Below are positions 15,389 through 24,514 of a stretch of 64,000 nt of DNA, piece by piece; the first letter of the stretch is position 1, and each line of letters opens with the position of its first letter. A program made the position numbers and the translations under genes. The notes below the pieces were generated by a model, which worked only from the letters and a program-made list of their open reading frames with translations, made no database searches and had not been told where the DNA came from. Location: contig JASGMV010000012.1 in the NCBI GenBank assembly GCA_030156255.1, positions 1 to 64,000 of the forward strand. The letters run 5' to 3'. The DNA comes from Desulfovibrionales bacterium. GTDB taxonomy: Bacteria; Desulfobacterota; Desulfovibrionia; Desulfovibrionales; Desulfovibrionaceae.

Positions 15389-18300
15389 CTACTCCGCCGC
15401 CCGCCTCTTCCCGAACCGCTCCTGGGCCGCGGTGAGCAAATCCCACAGCACCGGGACCACGAAGATGGTCAGGAAGGTGGCCGTACACAGCCCGGTCACG
15501 AAGGTCATGGCCATGGAGCCCCAGGTCAGGGAGTACTCCGGAATGCCCAAAGCCATGGGCGCAAGCCCCAAAGTCGTGGTCAACGTGGTCAAGAGAATGG
15601 GACGCAGGCGCACGTCGACCCCTTCCATGATCGCCTCGCGGCGCGAGCGGCCCTTGCGGTAAGCCCGGTTGATGAAGTCGATGAGCACCAGCGAGTCGTT
15701 GACCACCACCCCGGCCACGCCCACCGTGGCCACGAAACTGTTCACCGTAAACACGCTCCGGCTGAAAAAGGCCCCAAAAACCACCCCCTCCAATGCAAAG
15801 ACGATGGCCGACAGGATAATCGCCGGCTGGGCGTAGGATTTGAACTGCGTGGCCAGAATCATGTAGATGAGAAACACCGCGATGGCGAATGCGTAGGCCA
15901 ACGAGACGTATGAGCGCCGGGTGGACTCGAAGGCGCCGGCGAAGTTGACGTCCGCCCCGGGAAAATCGTCCCGTATTTGCCGGTAGCGCTCCCGCACCAG
16001 CCGCACGATCTCCGGAGCGCCCACGGGCGCGCCCTGTTTGATGTCCGCGGAAATGGCGATTTCCCGAGAGCCGTCGTAGCGGGTCAGGTAGGCCGGCTCC
16101 AGGTAGGACTCCACCGTGCATACGTCCCCAAGGCGAACCGGTCCGGCGTGGTGCTGGAACAGCGGAATGTCCAAGGCGTCCTGGGGATTGTCGAAGGTAT
16201 GGGGCGAAAGTTTGACCCGCAGGTCCACCTCTTCGTCGCGCGCCTTGAACTTGCCGGCCAACCTCCCGTCCAACACGGACGCGGCCAGCGTTCCCACCTG
16301 GGCCGGCGTTGCGCCGTGCTCGGCCGTTTGCCGGGCAAGCGGCTTGAAACGAAACACCTGGCTCGGCCGGCCCTGGTTGTCGCCCAGATTGACGAGACAG
16401 GCGCCGAACTTCGGGTTGGCGTTCATCCAGGACATCAACGACGCGGCCAGCCGCCGTACGGATTCGGGATTCGAACCCACCACTCTGACGTTCAGGTCCT
16501 TGCCTGCGGGCGGTCCGCCTTTTTCGCGCCGGATGCGCAGCCTGAAACCGTCCGTGGAGAAGCGCGCCAGCTTGGCGCGCATCCAATCCAGGTGCGCCAA
16601 CGGATCGTTGGCCGGATAATCCGCGAACCTGCGCTTCTCCTTGACCGGCGTCTCCACCATGATGTTGCCGGAGTTGCGGCCGAACACGGCCTGGTAGTCC
16701 TGGTTGACGTAAAAACCGGCCTTGGCCGTACAGGAGGCGGCCATGCCGGGTCCCATGCCCATGATGGCCGTGGATATTTCGCGCAGCCGTCTGGAGACTT
16801 CCTCGATGGGAGCGCCCGTGGGACCGAGCAGCTCGACATAGTAGTAGTCGTATTCGTCGGGGAAGAAATCGATTCGGATCAGGCTGGCCTTGCCGCTCAT
16901 GGACACCCCGAGAATGGCCACGGCCGCGACGAAGCCCGCGCCCACGGCGGCCAGAGTCAAAAACCGCGCCCGCAGGCACAGGCTCACCAATCTCTTCGTC
17001 CATCGTTTCAGCCAGGAGATGATCCGGCCGTCGGGCCGCACGCCGTCATGGCCGGCCAAACGCTTCGCTCCGGGCCAGTCCATGAAATGCGACGGCAAGA
17101 TAAGAAGGCACTCGATCAGGGAAGCCATGATGGCCGCGGAGACCGCCTTGGGTATCTCGGCGAAAAAGTCCCCGGTGGAGCCGCTCATGATGAGCATGGG
17201 AAGAAAGGCGGCGCAGGTGGTGGTGGTCGCCGCGACCACGGGCAGGAAGACCTCCGAGGCCCCCTCGACCACGGCCCGGCGCAGCGGAAGCCCGGACTGG
17301 ACGTGGCGATGGATGTTCTCCACCACCACAATGGCGTCGTCCACGATAATGCCCGAAACCAACACGAAGGAGAACAGCGTGATCTCGTTCAGGGAGGCTC
17401 CCGCAGCGTACATCAGGACCATGGTCACAAGAAAGGAAAAGGGAATGCCGGCCGAGGCCAGCATCGCATTGCGAAAGCCCAGAAACATCCACAAGACCAC
17501 GCAGACCAGCACCACGCCCGCCACCATGTTTGAGAGCAGGGTGGACACTGCGTCGCGCACCTTGATCCGCTGGTCCTGGGTCGGCACGGCCGTAACGCCT
17601 TCGCGTTCGAGCCGCGGCTTGAAAGAGTCCACCGCCTGGAGCACTGCGGGAACGATGTCCATGACGTTGCCGTCCGGGGACTTGATCACCTTCAAAGTGA
17701 CGCACGGCTGGCCGTTCACCGAGGCGATGACGTACGGGTCCCGGTAATCCATGGCCGCGTGGTCCAGCACGTCGCCTACCGTGACGAAGGAGCCGTGGGA
17801 GTCCTTGCGGATTACCGCCTGCGCGACCTGCTCGGGGTTGTGCAGCCGTTCGTCCATGCGCAGGATGAACTCCCCGCCCGTGGCCGAGGCGAAGTCTCCG
17901 GCCGGAATGGAGACGTTGGCCCGCTTGATCGCCTCCACCACGTCGTCGAAAGTCACGCCGTAGCGGATCAGCCGCTCCGGGTCCAGGACGATGTGAAACT
18001 CCCTGGAGTGTTCGCCCTCGAGCTCCACTTCCTTGACCCCGGGTATGCGGCGCAAGGCGAGCTTCATCTCATCGGCCATGAGGGACAGGGCGCGGTTGGA
18101 GCGGTCCCCCACCAGGTTCACGGACACGGCCGGCAGCCACTCGGCCACCTCGATCTTGGTGAACGCCGGAGGATCAACGCCCTCGGGCAGTTCGCCCAGA
18201 ACGCCGAGCACCCTGAAGCGCAGCTCCTTGTAGCCGGTCTCGTAATCCACGTCGTCGATGAATTTGACCAAGACGCTTGAGCGTTCGGCGTAGGAGGTGG

Positions 18301-18550
18301 ACTGGATGTACTCCACGTTCTCCAGGTCTTCGAGGGCGTCCTCGATCTCCCGCGTGACCAGACGCTCCACATCCTCGGGAGACGCGCCAGGGTAGACGGC
18401 GGTGACCAGCACCTTGCCCATCTGCACGTTCGGATAGCGCTCCATGGGCAGGCTCAAAAGCGCGAAAAACCCCACGGCCATCAACAGGAAAAAGACCAGG
18501 TTCACAAAAACCGTATTGTCGAGCATCAGCTCGATGAGCCGCTTGATCAT
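15389..18550 (-). CDS. RND efflux transporter permease (AcrB-like)
   Basis: A 1053-residue inner-membrane proton antiporter of the RND superfamily with the usual 12 helices and two large periplasmic loops. Helix 4 carries GIIVDDAIVVVENI, with the Asp-Asp proton-relay pair. Helix 10 carries GVVVNDSLVLIDF, i.e. Asn in place of the Lys seen in AcrB, common in a large clade of uncharacterised RND pumps. Length is normal and no frameshift was seen. It is the last gene of a tetR-adaptor-permease operon on the minus strand, with 39 bases from the adaptor stop to this start. No outer-membrane channel gene is included, so a TolC-like partner must be elsewhere. Substrate is unknown. Confidence 0.93.
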   Translation of the reverse strand: MIKRLIELMLDNTVFVNLVFFLLMAVGFFALLSLPMERYPNVQMGKVLVTAVYPGASPEDVERLVTREIEDALEDLENVEYIQSTSYAERSSVLVKFIDDVDYETGYKELRFRVLGVLGELPEGVDPPAFTKIEVAEWLPAVSVNLVGDRSNRALSLMADEMKLALRRIPGVKEVELEGEHSREFHIVLDPERLIRYGVTFDDVVEAIKRANVSIPAGDFASATGGEFILRMDERLHNPEQVAQAVIRKDSHGSFVTVGDVLDHAAMDYRDPYVIASVNGQPCVTLKVIKSPDGNVMDIVPAVLQAVDSFKPRLEREGVTAVPTQDQRIKVRDAVSTLLSNMVAGVVLVCVVLWMFLGFRNAMLASAGIPFSFLVTMVLMYAAGASLNEITLFSFVLVSGIIVDDAIVVVENIHRHVQSGLPLRRAVVEGASEVFLPVVAATTTTCAAFLPMLIMSGSTGDFFAEIPKAVSAAIMASLIECLLILPSHFMDWPGAKRLAGHDGVRPDGRIISWLKRWTKRLVSLCLRARFLTLAAVGAGFVAAVAILGVSMSGKASLIRIDFFPDEYDYYYVELLGPTGAPIEEVSRRLREISTAIMGMGPGMAASCTAKAGFYVNQDYQAVFGRNSGNIMVETPVKEKRRFADYPANDPLAHLDWMRAKLARFSTDGFRLRIRREKGGPPAGKDLNVRVVGSNPESVRRLAASLMSWMNANPKFGACLVNLGDNQGRPSQVFRFKPLARQTAEHGATPAQVGTLAASVLDGRLAGKFKARDEEVDLRVKLSPHTFDNPQDALDIPLFQHHAGPVRLGDVCTVESYLEPAYLTRYDGSREIAISADIKQGAPVGAPEIVRLVRERYRQIRDDFPGADVNFAGAFESTRRSYVSLAYAFAIAVFLIYMILATQFKSYAQPAIILSAIVFALEGVVFGAFFSRSVFTVNSFVATVGVAGVVVNDSLVLIDFINRAYRKGRSRREAIMEGVDVRLRPILLTTLTTTLGLAPMALGIPEYSLTWGSMAMTFVTGLCTATFLTIFVVPVLWDLLTAAQERFGKRRAAE

Positions 18551-18589
18551 GCCATCGCACTCGAAACGTTTGAAAAGACGAAGACGCCG

Positions 18590-19624
18590 CTACGGCTTCG
18601 CATCGAGCCGCACCATGTCCCCCGCCTTGAGCCGGGAGGACATGACGCGAACCATGCCGTCGTCCGCAGCGCCGGCGTAAACGACCTTGATCAACTCCCC
18701 GCTCCGGCTGAGGACGAAGTGTTCCTCATAGCGCTCCATCAGCGCCTGGCGGGGCAGCAGGACAACGCCGGCCGGGTCCGGGGAGCGCAAGTTCAACTCC
18801 AGGCGGATTCCACCGCGCATCTCCGGCAGGCCGCCCAAAATCTCCAGCTCCACCTCGATCTTGCGCGTCTGCGGATCGAAGTCCGGCGACACCCGGCCGA
18901 TCCTGGCGGGAATCGTCCCCCCGCCGGCGGGAAAATGCAGACGCAACCCGTTGGCGCGTCCCTTGATCCACTCGTACTCCTCCTCGGTCAGGGCGAAGGG
19001 AACGAGAAGCGTCCTGAAATCTCCGATCGTCCCGACTTGCTGCCCGATGGAAATCCACTCGCCGGGCTCGGCGAAACGCTCGATGACCCGCCATCCGGCC
19101 GGGCCCTTGATGTCGTAACGCGTCAAATGCTCGCGCAGAATCATCTCCTGCACCCGAAGCGCCTGCAGTTCGTCCTTGGCCACGGCCTGCAACCGCATGA
19201 AGTCGTCCAAATCCTGCTGCGCCGCCGTCTTGCCCCCGACCAGCGTCTTGTAGCGGCCGACCTGCTTGTCGTAGTAGTTGGCCTCGCTCTCGACCCGGGA
19301 CTGCTCGGCCTCGACCTTCTTGATGTCCAGAAGGACGAAGGTGGGGTTCAAGCGGACGAACACGCCGCCTTCGCCCAAAAAGTCGCCCACATCCGCCAAC
19401 ACCTCCAAACAGCGGGCCGACTCTTCGGACACCAGCTGCATCACCCGCCTGGGCCGGGTGAAACCGGTCAGCCGAACCCCGTGGTAGGCGGCTTTGGCCT
19501 CGACCAGCTCGGGCGTTTGGGCCGGCGCGCCGGCCCAGCAAAACGCCGAGGCCAGCAACACGAACACGGCGCAGCACCAAGCGGCCGCGAACGGCCGACG
19601 CCGGTCATTCGAAACCGATTGCAT
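18590..19624 (-). CDS. RND periplasmic adaptor (membrane fusion protein)
   Basis: A 344-residue protein with an N-terminal signal sequence (hydrophobic core about 15-31, cleavage near WAGA) and the HlyD/MFP layout: a split lipoyl domain, a coiled-coil hairpin (about 95-160: EAEQSRVESEANYYDKQVGRY...) and beta-barrel and membrane-proximal domains. It links the inner-membrane pump to an outer-membrane channel. The ATG at 19624 follows GAGGAAAATCTG; the longer open frame upstream has no better site. It stands between tetR and the RND permease in one operon. The coiled-coil hairpin is short compared with AcrA, which may mean a non-AcrB-like outer-membrane partner (inference). Confidence 0.9.
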   Translation of the reverse strand: MQSVSNDRRRPFAAAWCCAVFVLLASAFCWAGAPAQTPELVEAKAAYHGVRLTGFTRPRRVMQLVSEESARCLEVLADVGDFLGEGGVFVRLNPTFVLLDIKKVEAEQSRVESEANYYDKQVGRYKTLVGGKTAAQQDLDDFMRLQAVAKDELQALRVQEMILREHLTRYDIKGPAGWRVIERFAEPGEWISIGQQVGTIGDFRTLLVPFALTEEEYEWIKGRANGLRLHFPAGGGTIPARIGRVSPDFDPQTRKIEVELEILGGLPEMRGGIRLELNLRSPDPAGVVLLPRQALMERYEEHFVLSRSGELIKVVYAGAADDGMVRVMSSRLKAGDMVRLDAKP

Positions 19625-19708
19625 CAGATTTTCCTCGTCCTGTTCAAAACCCGAAGCGCGTAAGTGCTCGCTCCGCACATAGGCGCCGCGCTCCCCTCTC
19701 GCGAAGAG

Positions 19709-20314
19709 TCAGACATTGCGCATGGTAAAGGCCACGACAGCGTCCACCATCTGGTCCACCTCCCCTTCGGGGCAGAGGGGAGCGAGCTTCCCCCGCACCA
19801 AAAGCGAAGCGAAACCGTGGAGCGTGGACCACAACGACAAGGCCGCGGGCAAAGGATCGCCCCGAGGCGCCACGCCCGCCTCCATGCACTCGCCGATGAG
19901 CCCGAGCAGCAAATTGAAAGCCTTGCGCGGCGGAGAGTCGTCGTCGGGGTCGCCCTCCGGCCGAACAGCCCCGGCCAAATGGAACATCAACTCATAATCC
20001 ACCGGGTTCTCCATGGCGAAGCGGATGTAGCCCCTCGCTCCGGCGATCAATTTCTCGTGCACGTCGCCAATGGCGTAATGCGGCGCCATGGCCGCGTTGA
20101 ACTTGGCGAACCCCTGCGCCTTCAACGCATGGAAGATGTCCAACTTCTTTGGGAAATAACGATAAATAGCCGCCGGAGAATAGCCGATGCGCTTGGCGAT
20201 GGCGCGCATGGTCACGCCGGAGACGCCTTCTTTCGCAAAAAGCTCAAAAGCTTCCCGAAGGATGAACCGCCGCATGTCGCCGACGGTTTTGCGGGGGGCG
20301 TGCGTCGATCTCAT
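19709..20314 (-). CDS. TetR-family transcriptional repressor
   Basis: A 201-residue regulator with an N-terminal TetR helix-turn-helix (about 15-60: REAFELFAKEGVSGVTMRAIAKRIGYSPAAIYRYF) and a C-terminal ligand-binding helical domain of the TetR_C type. It heads the efflux operon, so it very likely represses its own operon in response to a pump substrate. The ATG at 20314 has a weak ribosome site; the frame extends to 20401 but the extra residues cross the palindrome and are unlikely to be coding. An imperfect palindrome 31 bases upstream is the likely operator. Confidence 0.9.
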   Translation of the reverse strand: MRSTHAPRKTVGDMRRFILREAFELFAKEGVSGVTMRAIAKRIGYSPAAIYRYFPKKLDIFHALKAQGFAKFNAAMAPHYAIGDVHEKLIAGARGYIRFAMENPVDYELMFHLAGAVRPEGDPDDDSPPRKAFNLLLGLIGECMEAGVAPRGDPLPAALSLWSTLHGFASLLVRGKLAPLCPEGEVDQMVDAVVAFTMRNV

Positions 20315-20344
20315 CGACAAATCATACCGAAGCTTACACAACTT

Positions 20345-20359
20345 GTAAACTAAGTTCAC
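20345..20359. promoter_or_regulatory. Likely TetR operator palindrome
   Basis: GTAAAC TAA GTTCAC is an inverted repeat with one mismatch (GTAAAC versus GTGAAC on the other strand), extended by TT/AA-rich flanks. Its size and place, just ahead of tetR, are typical of autoregulatory TetR operators. Confidence 0.55.
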
Positions 20360-20394
20360 TTGCAACGGCGCTCCATTTATTTGAGAGGGATATC

Positions 20395-20425
20395 TTGACA
20401 AACGAGTGACGAAGGATCATATTAT
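20395..20425 (+). promoter_or_regulatory. Sigma-70-like promoter facing right
   Basis: A perfect TTGACA (20395-20400) is followed by an AT-rich CATATTATAGG; the best -10 (TATTAT at 20420-20425) is 19 bases away, CATATT is 17 away. The promoter points away from tetR toward a region without a protein gene but with a perfect terminator. Confidence 0.5.
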
Positions 20426-20429
20426 AGGT

Positions 20430-20680
20430 GACGGCTGAGGCGGCGGGCGCGTCCCGCAAAAAGAACTTTGTCAGGAGGGAAGGCCGCGTTGATGTTTACC
20501 TCCCATAACGGACCACAAGAAGGGTCCCTCGACGAATAACATTTGGCCGCGCATGATCAGGACGAAAGCGTTCCGACGGCCGGATCTCCGGCAAGCGCGG
20601 CGGCCTTAAAAGTCAGCAACAAAATTTCATCAACCTCTTTCCAATCCATCCGGCCCGGGTTCTCCGGGCCGGCTTTTTTA
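20430..20680 (+). ncRNA. Candidate structured non-coding RNA (about 250 nt)
   Basis: A promoter-like TTGACA lies just upstream and a perfect intrinsic terminator ends the unit, but no credible ORF lies between. The sequence can form several hairpins, such as GGACC-ACAAGAAG-GGTCC near 20510-20530 and a long pairing of GGCCGCGC (about 20544) with GCGCGG near 20597. The CCACAAGAA hairpin and a downstream GCCTTAAAA are reminiscent of blocks in E. coli 6S RNA, but their spacing differs, so this is only a hint. Alternative: a leftover of a decayed gene with its terminator. Confidence 0.4.
20650..20679 (+). terminator. Perfect intrinsic terminator
   Basis: CCGGCCCGG (20650-20658), a five-base loop, CCGGGCCGG (20664-20672) and then a C followed by six T residues. 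No plus-strand protein gene ends before it, which supports a non-coding transcript. Confidence 0.85.
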
Positions 20681-21019
20681 TGTCGAATCGCCTCCAAAGA
20701 TAACTCTGCGAGTATGCCCCCGCATGCCCGGAAAGCATCTTCTCGTTACCCCTCGCCGCTGGCGCGAAAGCCCAGCATCGCACAGCCTTCACTGGCCTAC
20801 TTGCTTCCCCCTCCTCTCTTCAGCACGGGCCGCAAGACGCCGCACCCCCACATATTCACGGAACAAGCAGCCATAGAAGCCGCCTAACAGTCTTTACAAA
20901 CAAAAAAAGATAAGATAAACGAGGCATAAATTCATAAACTGTGCGCACTTACATGGTGTAATACAATATAATGGCAATAATATATGTAAATTTCTGACTT
21001 AGAAACTTAGGAGACACCC
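20681..21019. other. AT-rich leader ahead of the secreted-protein operon
   Basis: After the terminator the DNA turns AT-rich from about 20885. A TATAAT hexamer lies at 20967-20972 about 48 bases ahead of the next start; no good -35 at normal spacing was found. No gene is supported here. Confidence 0.4.
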
Positions 21020-22417
21020 ATGCAACGAATATTAAAAATATTGTTGTGCTTGATAATTACTATAAGCTACGCACCAGCTTACGCAGGCGAAGTTTACGAC
21101 AGCGATACGATGGATCCTACCTGCATAGGAGGATTAGAGAAATCTGAATCAACTGGAAACAATAGTGGAAGAGCCATCATAGATTTCGAGCACAACATTT
21201 TCAATGGTGCGAGCGGCAGCCTGACAATGGAATGGAAAGTCGGTTCACTGATGCAGGAGCCCGTCGTCTGGAGCCGCGCCAAATGGACATTAACCAGCGT
21301 CAACGTCCGGCATCCGCGCACGGGCGAAAATGTGATCCTTTACGCCAAGGACCTGCCTTCCGACGTATTAGACGCCGTCACGATCTGGAATCTCAAAATA
21401 TTCTCCTCCTTCGACCGCGGCGAGGTCGGTTATCGCTTTGATCAAGGGGCCATGGCCAAAGCCGGCGGCGGCTGGAGCTTCACGGTTCCGGGCTCTCCCA
21501 AAGACTGGGACCACTTTTTCGTTACGACCGATTCTCAGCATTACTCCAAGTCCCAAGACGTTCCGGAAGAGGCAAAGACGCCGATTGCCGGGCCGTTGTC
21601 CGATGCGCAATCCACCCGCCAGCCTGAAAGGTACGCATGGAGATTTGCATCCAAAGAACACGCCAAACAATGGGTGGCCGAGGGCCTGCGCTTCACGAAC
21701 CACAAACTCGTCACCATCGGCTTCGACTTGAACGCCGTGAAGGCCTGGTTGTGGGAAAAAGACTCCAAAGAGGCCAAGCAGCGCAAACAACAGATTGACA
21801 CCGCCTACAAAGCATCCATAAAAAAGCTTGAAAAAGAGCGTAATACCTTCATAAAGCAAGAAAATAAGAAAAGCGCCGAGCAGCAGGCCGAAGAATTTTT
21901 CGATTCCTTTGATGCAGAAGACAGCGCGCGCGATCTGCAACTCAAATCTTTCGACGATCGAAAGAGGGAAATCACGAACCAGCATGAAGAGCAGTTGCGA
22001 GCGATGAAAAACTCTGACTATCTCAAAACACTCCAGCGGGATTCCGAGCGCAAGAGCAAGCTTGCTGCGGAGCATGGTTTGTACGCCGGGTTCAGAGAAA
22101 AATGCGAACAAGGAAGTCAACATTATTTCAAACGGGAATTTAAGGCGAAATATGGAGGAGAACCGCGTTGGGGAAGGGTTTTTTGCCTTGGTGAAGGCGG
22201 TGGTGGCTGCTGGCAATGTTGGAATGAAGAATCGACTGGAAATCACGCCACAACGCAGAGTGAATGTGACGTCTACCAGCTGAAATGGAATACAAGATAT
22301 GATGCGGCGCACCAGGATTTCTTAAAAAATGGAAAAGAAAAATACATCAATGAATGCGTCACCAAGGAAATAAAAAAGGCGATGCAGGCGTTCACGCAGC
22401 AAGGGAGCCGGCCGTGA
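21020..22417 (+). CDS. Unrecognised secreted protein with central coiled coil and Cys-rich end
   Basis: A 465-residue protein. Residues 1-22 form a signal peptide (hydrophobic ILLCLIITISYAPAYA, cleavage near AYA-GE). Residues 30-180 look beta-rich with many Trp and Gly; residues about 245-355 are a highly charged coiled coil rich in Lys, Glu and Gln (KEAKQRKQQIDTAYK...); the last 100 residues contain seven cysteines (including CLGEGGGGCWQC), probably disulfide bonded. Start follows TTAGGAGACACCC. The stop overlaps the GTG start of the next gene (GTGA), so the two are coupled. I know no family for it. Its base composition is AT-richer than the rest of the window, a sign of transfer. Confidence 0.85.
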   Translation: MQRILKILLCLIITISYAPAYAGEVYDSDTMDPTCIGGLEKSESTGNNSGRAIIDFEHNIFNGASGSLTMEWKVGSLMQEPVVWSRAKWTLTSVNVRHPRTGENVILYAKDLPSDVLDAVTIWNLKIFSSFDRGEVGYRFDQGAMAKAGGGWSFTVPGSPKDWDHFFVTTDSQHYSKSQDVPEEAKTPIAGPLSDAQSTRQPERYAWRFASKEHAKQWVAEGLRFTNHKLVTIGFDLNAVKAWLWEKDSKEAKQRKQQIDTAYKASIKKLEKERNTFIKQENKKSAEQQAEEFFDSFDAEDSARDLQLKSFDDRKREITNQHEEQLRAMKNSDYLKTLQRDSERKSKLAAEHGLYAGFREKCEQGSQHYFKREFKAKYGGEPRWGRVFCLGEGGGGCWQCWNEESTGNHATTQSECDVYQLKWNTRYDAAHQDFLKNGKEKYINECVTKEIKKAMQAFTQQGSRP

Positions 22418-24117
22418 ATTTTAAAAATTTCCTGATCATTCACCCGCTGTTTATCCTGCTGCTGTCGCAACTCTGCTCTTGCGGTCCGCTGCTCTATCCA
22501 CAGACCTGGAGCGCAATAAACGCAGAGCGGGACGAGGTGGAGAACACGGAAAGCGGCGACCCCGAGGCGATGTACGCCGTCTTCGACAAACTCAATCAAC
22601 CGATCGCTTCCCGCTCCTCTTCCCACATGGTCGCCGAGGCCCGCAATGAAGCGACATACGAGCATCGCTCGCTTTTTTTCGGCATATTGCTGGATAAAGC
22701 TCATCAAAAAGACCCGTACGCCCTGATGCTTCTGAGCATCATCTACCGGGATCCCTCCAGCATGCTTCATAGGTTTTGCGGGTCGAGCGATCGCAACGTC
22801 ACCATGAAGATCGGCCTGGATTACGGATGGGAAGCCCTGCAGCATGGCGTCGAATTCCCGGAATCCAGCAATTACAATCCCACAATGCTCTTGCGGCTAT
22901 GTGAGGATTTCACGAAATTCAAAGAATACGACAGAGCCATTTTCGCTCTCGAAAAACTGCAGGGCGCTCTTGATGTCGAAAAAATGGCGACCGCCGCGCT
23001 CACCCTCACGGACGCCATGCTGCAAATGCAGGACGCCGACATCGTGTTTGCAAAAATCTCTTTCCTGAAGGATGACAACATAAAACGCGCCTGTCTCAGG
23101 CTTTGTATTGAGGATTCCGTCAAAAAGAAAAATTTCAAGACGGCGACTGCGCTCCTTATCCAGAACAAACAGCTGCTCTCCGAAAACTACATCGCCGATC
23201 TCATACCGACATTGACGCGGCGAATCGTTCAAACGGAAGGCTGCCGGGCGGGATTTTTCTTTCTCGACCAGTTCGATTCGCAAGAGATGCAACGAGCAGT
23301 TCTGCTGACGCTGACGACGCTTCTCGTCGAGAAAAAACAATTTTCCGAGTTGAACGAGTTGCTACCGCCCCGCCGGCGCTTGCTCGATGCGCAGATCGTC
23401 GAGACGCTGATTGTTGCGAACAGCCAGCGCGATGCGGTCTACGGCGAGTTGCTGACGGGAATCGCCCTCCCGTGGGTCAGGGACGGACGCCTTGATAGTC
23501 GGTGCGCGGCGATGCTTCTTCCGGAGCTCGTCAACCAAAGACAGATTGAAGGCGCCGCCCGTTTGTATCGGGAGCAGCCCCATGACGATCCCGCCAAATT
23601 CCAATTTCTCGCCATCTATTGCAGCAAAATCGGCGACTACCCCCAGGCGCTTGCGTGGGAGTCGAAGCATCTGCACGACACATCGCTGACCGCCAGCCCC
23701 ACTCTCGTGTTCTTCGCCGCCAAAGCAGGCGAATTGGAGCTCGCCCAAGCGCGCATGGCCGCACTCGACGAGCATACGAAAGCGAACCTTATTCCCCTGT
23801 TGCAGCAAGCCGAAGCAATCAAAACTTCCGAGAGTGATCGCAAACTGACGGCCAAGGATCGCCTGCATACGTATCTCGACAACGCGAAAGCATACTACCA
23901 GAAGAAACAGTATGCGATCGCCAACCTGTATTTCAATGCATTAGAACGCATCGGAGTCGATCTTCCAACATCGTTCCACTATTATTACGCACTCTCGCTT
24001 TTGCACAGCAACGAAGCCTATCAAGCCCGCCAGGAGTTGTTCAAATATCTCGGCGCGTCGGCGGGAAAAAAAGACAAACATTACCAGGACGCGCTCCGAC
24101 TGCTCGACAGCATTTAG
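22414..24117 (+). CDS. Helical-repeat (TPR-like) lipoprotein or membrane-anchored protein
   Basis: A 567-residue protein starting at a GTG that overlaps the previous stop; AAGGGAGCCGGCC provides the ribosome site. The first 25 residues form a signal sequence ending in LLSQLCSCG, which could be a lipobox (modified Cys near 21 or 23). The rest is a chain of short helix pairs with Sel1/TPR character: DPEAMYAVFDKL, KDPYALMLLSIIY, and a C-terminal TPR-like DNAKAYYQKKQYAIANLYFNALERIG (about 500-525). Such solenoids usually hold partner proteins. Coupling to the secreted Cys-rich protein suggests the two form one envelope complex. No specific family was recognised. Confidence 0.82.
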   Translation: MNFKNFLIIHPLFILLLSQLCSCGPLLYPQTWSAINAERDEVENTESGDPEAMYAVFDKLNQPIASRSSSHMVAEARNEATYEHRSLFFGILLDKAHQKDPYALMLLSIIYRDPSSMLHRFCGSSDRNVTMKIGLDYGWEALQHGVEFPESSNYNPTMLLRLCEDFTKFKEYDRAIFALEKLQGALDVEKMATAALTLTDAMLQMQDADIVFAKISFLKDDNIKRACLRLCIEDSVKKKNFKTATALLIQNKQLLSENYIADLIPTLTRRIVQTEGCRAGFFFLDQFDSQEMQRAVLLTLTTLLVEKKQFSELNELLPPRRRLLDAQIVETLIVANSQRDAVYGELLTGIALPWVRDGRLDSRCAAMLLPELVNQRQIEGAARLYREQPHDDPAKFQFLAIYCSKIGDYPQALAWESKHLHDTSLTASPTLVFFAAKAGELELAQARMAALDEHTKANLIPLLQQAEAIKTSESDRKLTAKDRLHTYLDNAKAYYQKKQYAIANLYFNALERIGVDLPTSFHYYYALSLLHSNEAYQARQELFKYLGASAGKKDKHYQDALRLLDSI

Positions 24118-24514
24118 GAGAAAGCGTCCGTCAGCGGTTTCACCTTGTCTTTAGGCGTCCGTGCAATGCGCAAAATTCTCCGGACGCAAGCGGTCATACT
24201 CGGCCCAAATCCTCGAAAAGCGATGGCGGTAGGCGGCGCTTCGAGATATAGCCCGCTGCCGCAACCGCCAGAAATCGCCTTGCACCGTCTGGAAAAAATT
24301 TCGAATCTCGGGTAGGAAGAAGGTTAGGAGCGATGCACCAGCACGCTCCCTGGACGCTTTGGCTCAAGAGACAATGCAACAAGGCAGCAAAAGGGGCAGA
24401 GAGAGAGATCACACCACGGAAACGATAGTCGCCTTGCAGACAATCCAAGTTGTCCGAGAACAATCACAGTGCAGCAGTATCCTTTGCAAATAATTCCATA
24501 CCCAAGGACAGGCC
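24118..24514. other. Gap before the glycosyltransferase gene
   Basis: About 397 bases without a supported gene. A hairpin GCGTCCG (24155-24161) / CGGACGC (24181-24187) shortly after the lipoprotein stop may terminate transcription, though no T-run follows. A minus-strand frame at 24194-24463 has no ribosome site or recognisable domain and is treated as chance. Confidence 0.45.

Noticed and set aside
20543-20887. 114-codon open frame
   Set aside because: It crosses a perfect terminator and has no ribosome site or recognisable sequence.
24194-24463. 89-codon minus-strand frame that might be an IS remnant
   Set aside because: No transposase motif, inverted ends or target duplication could be seen.
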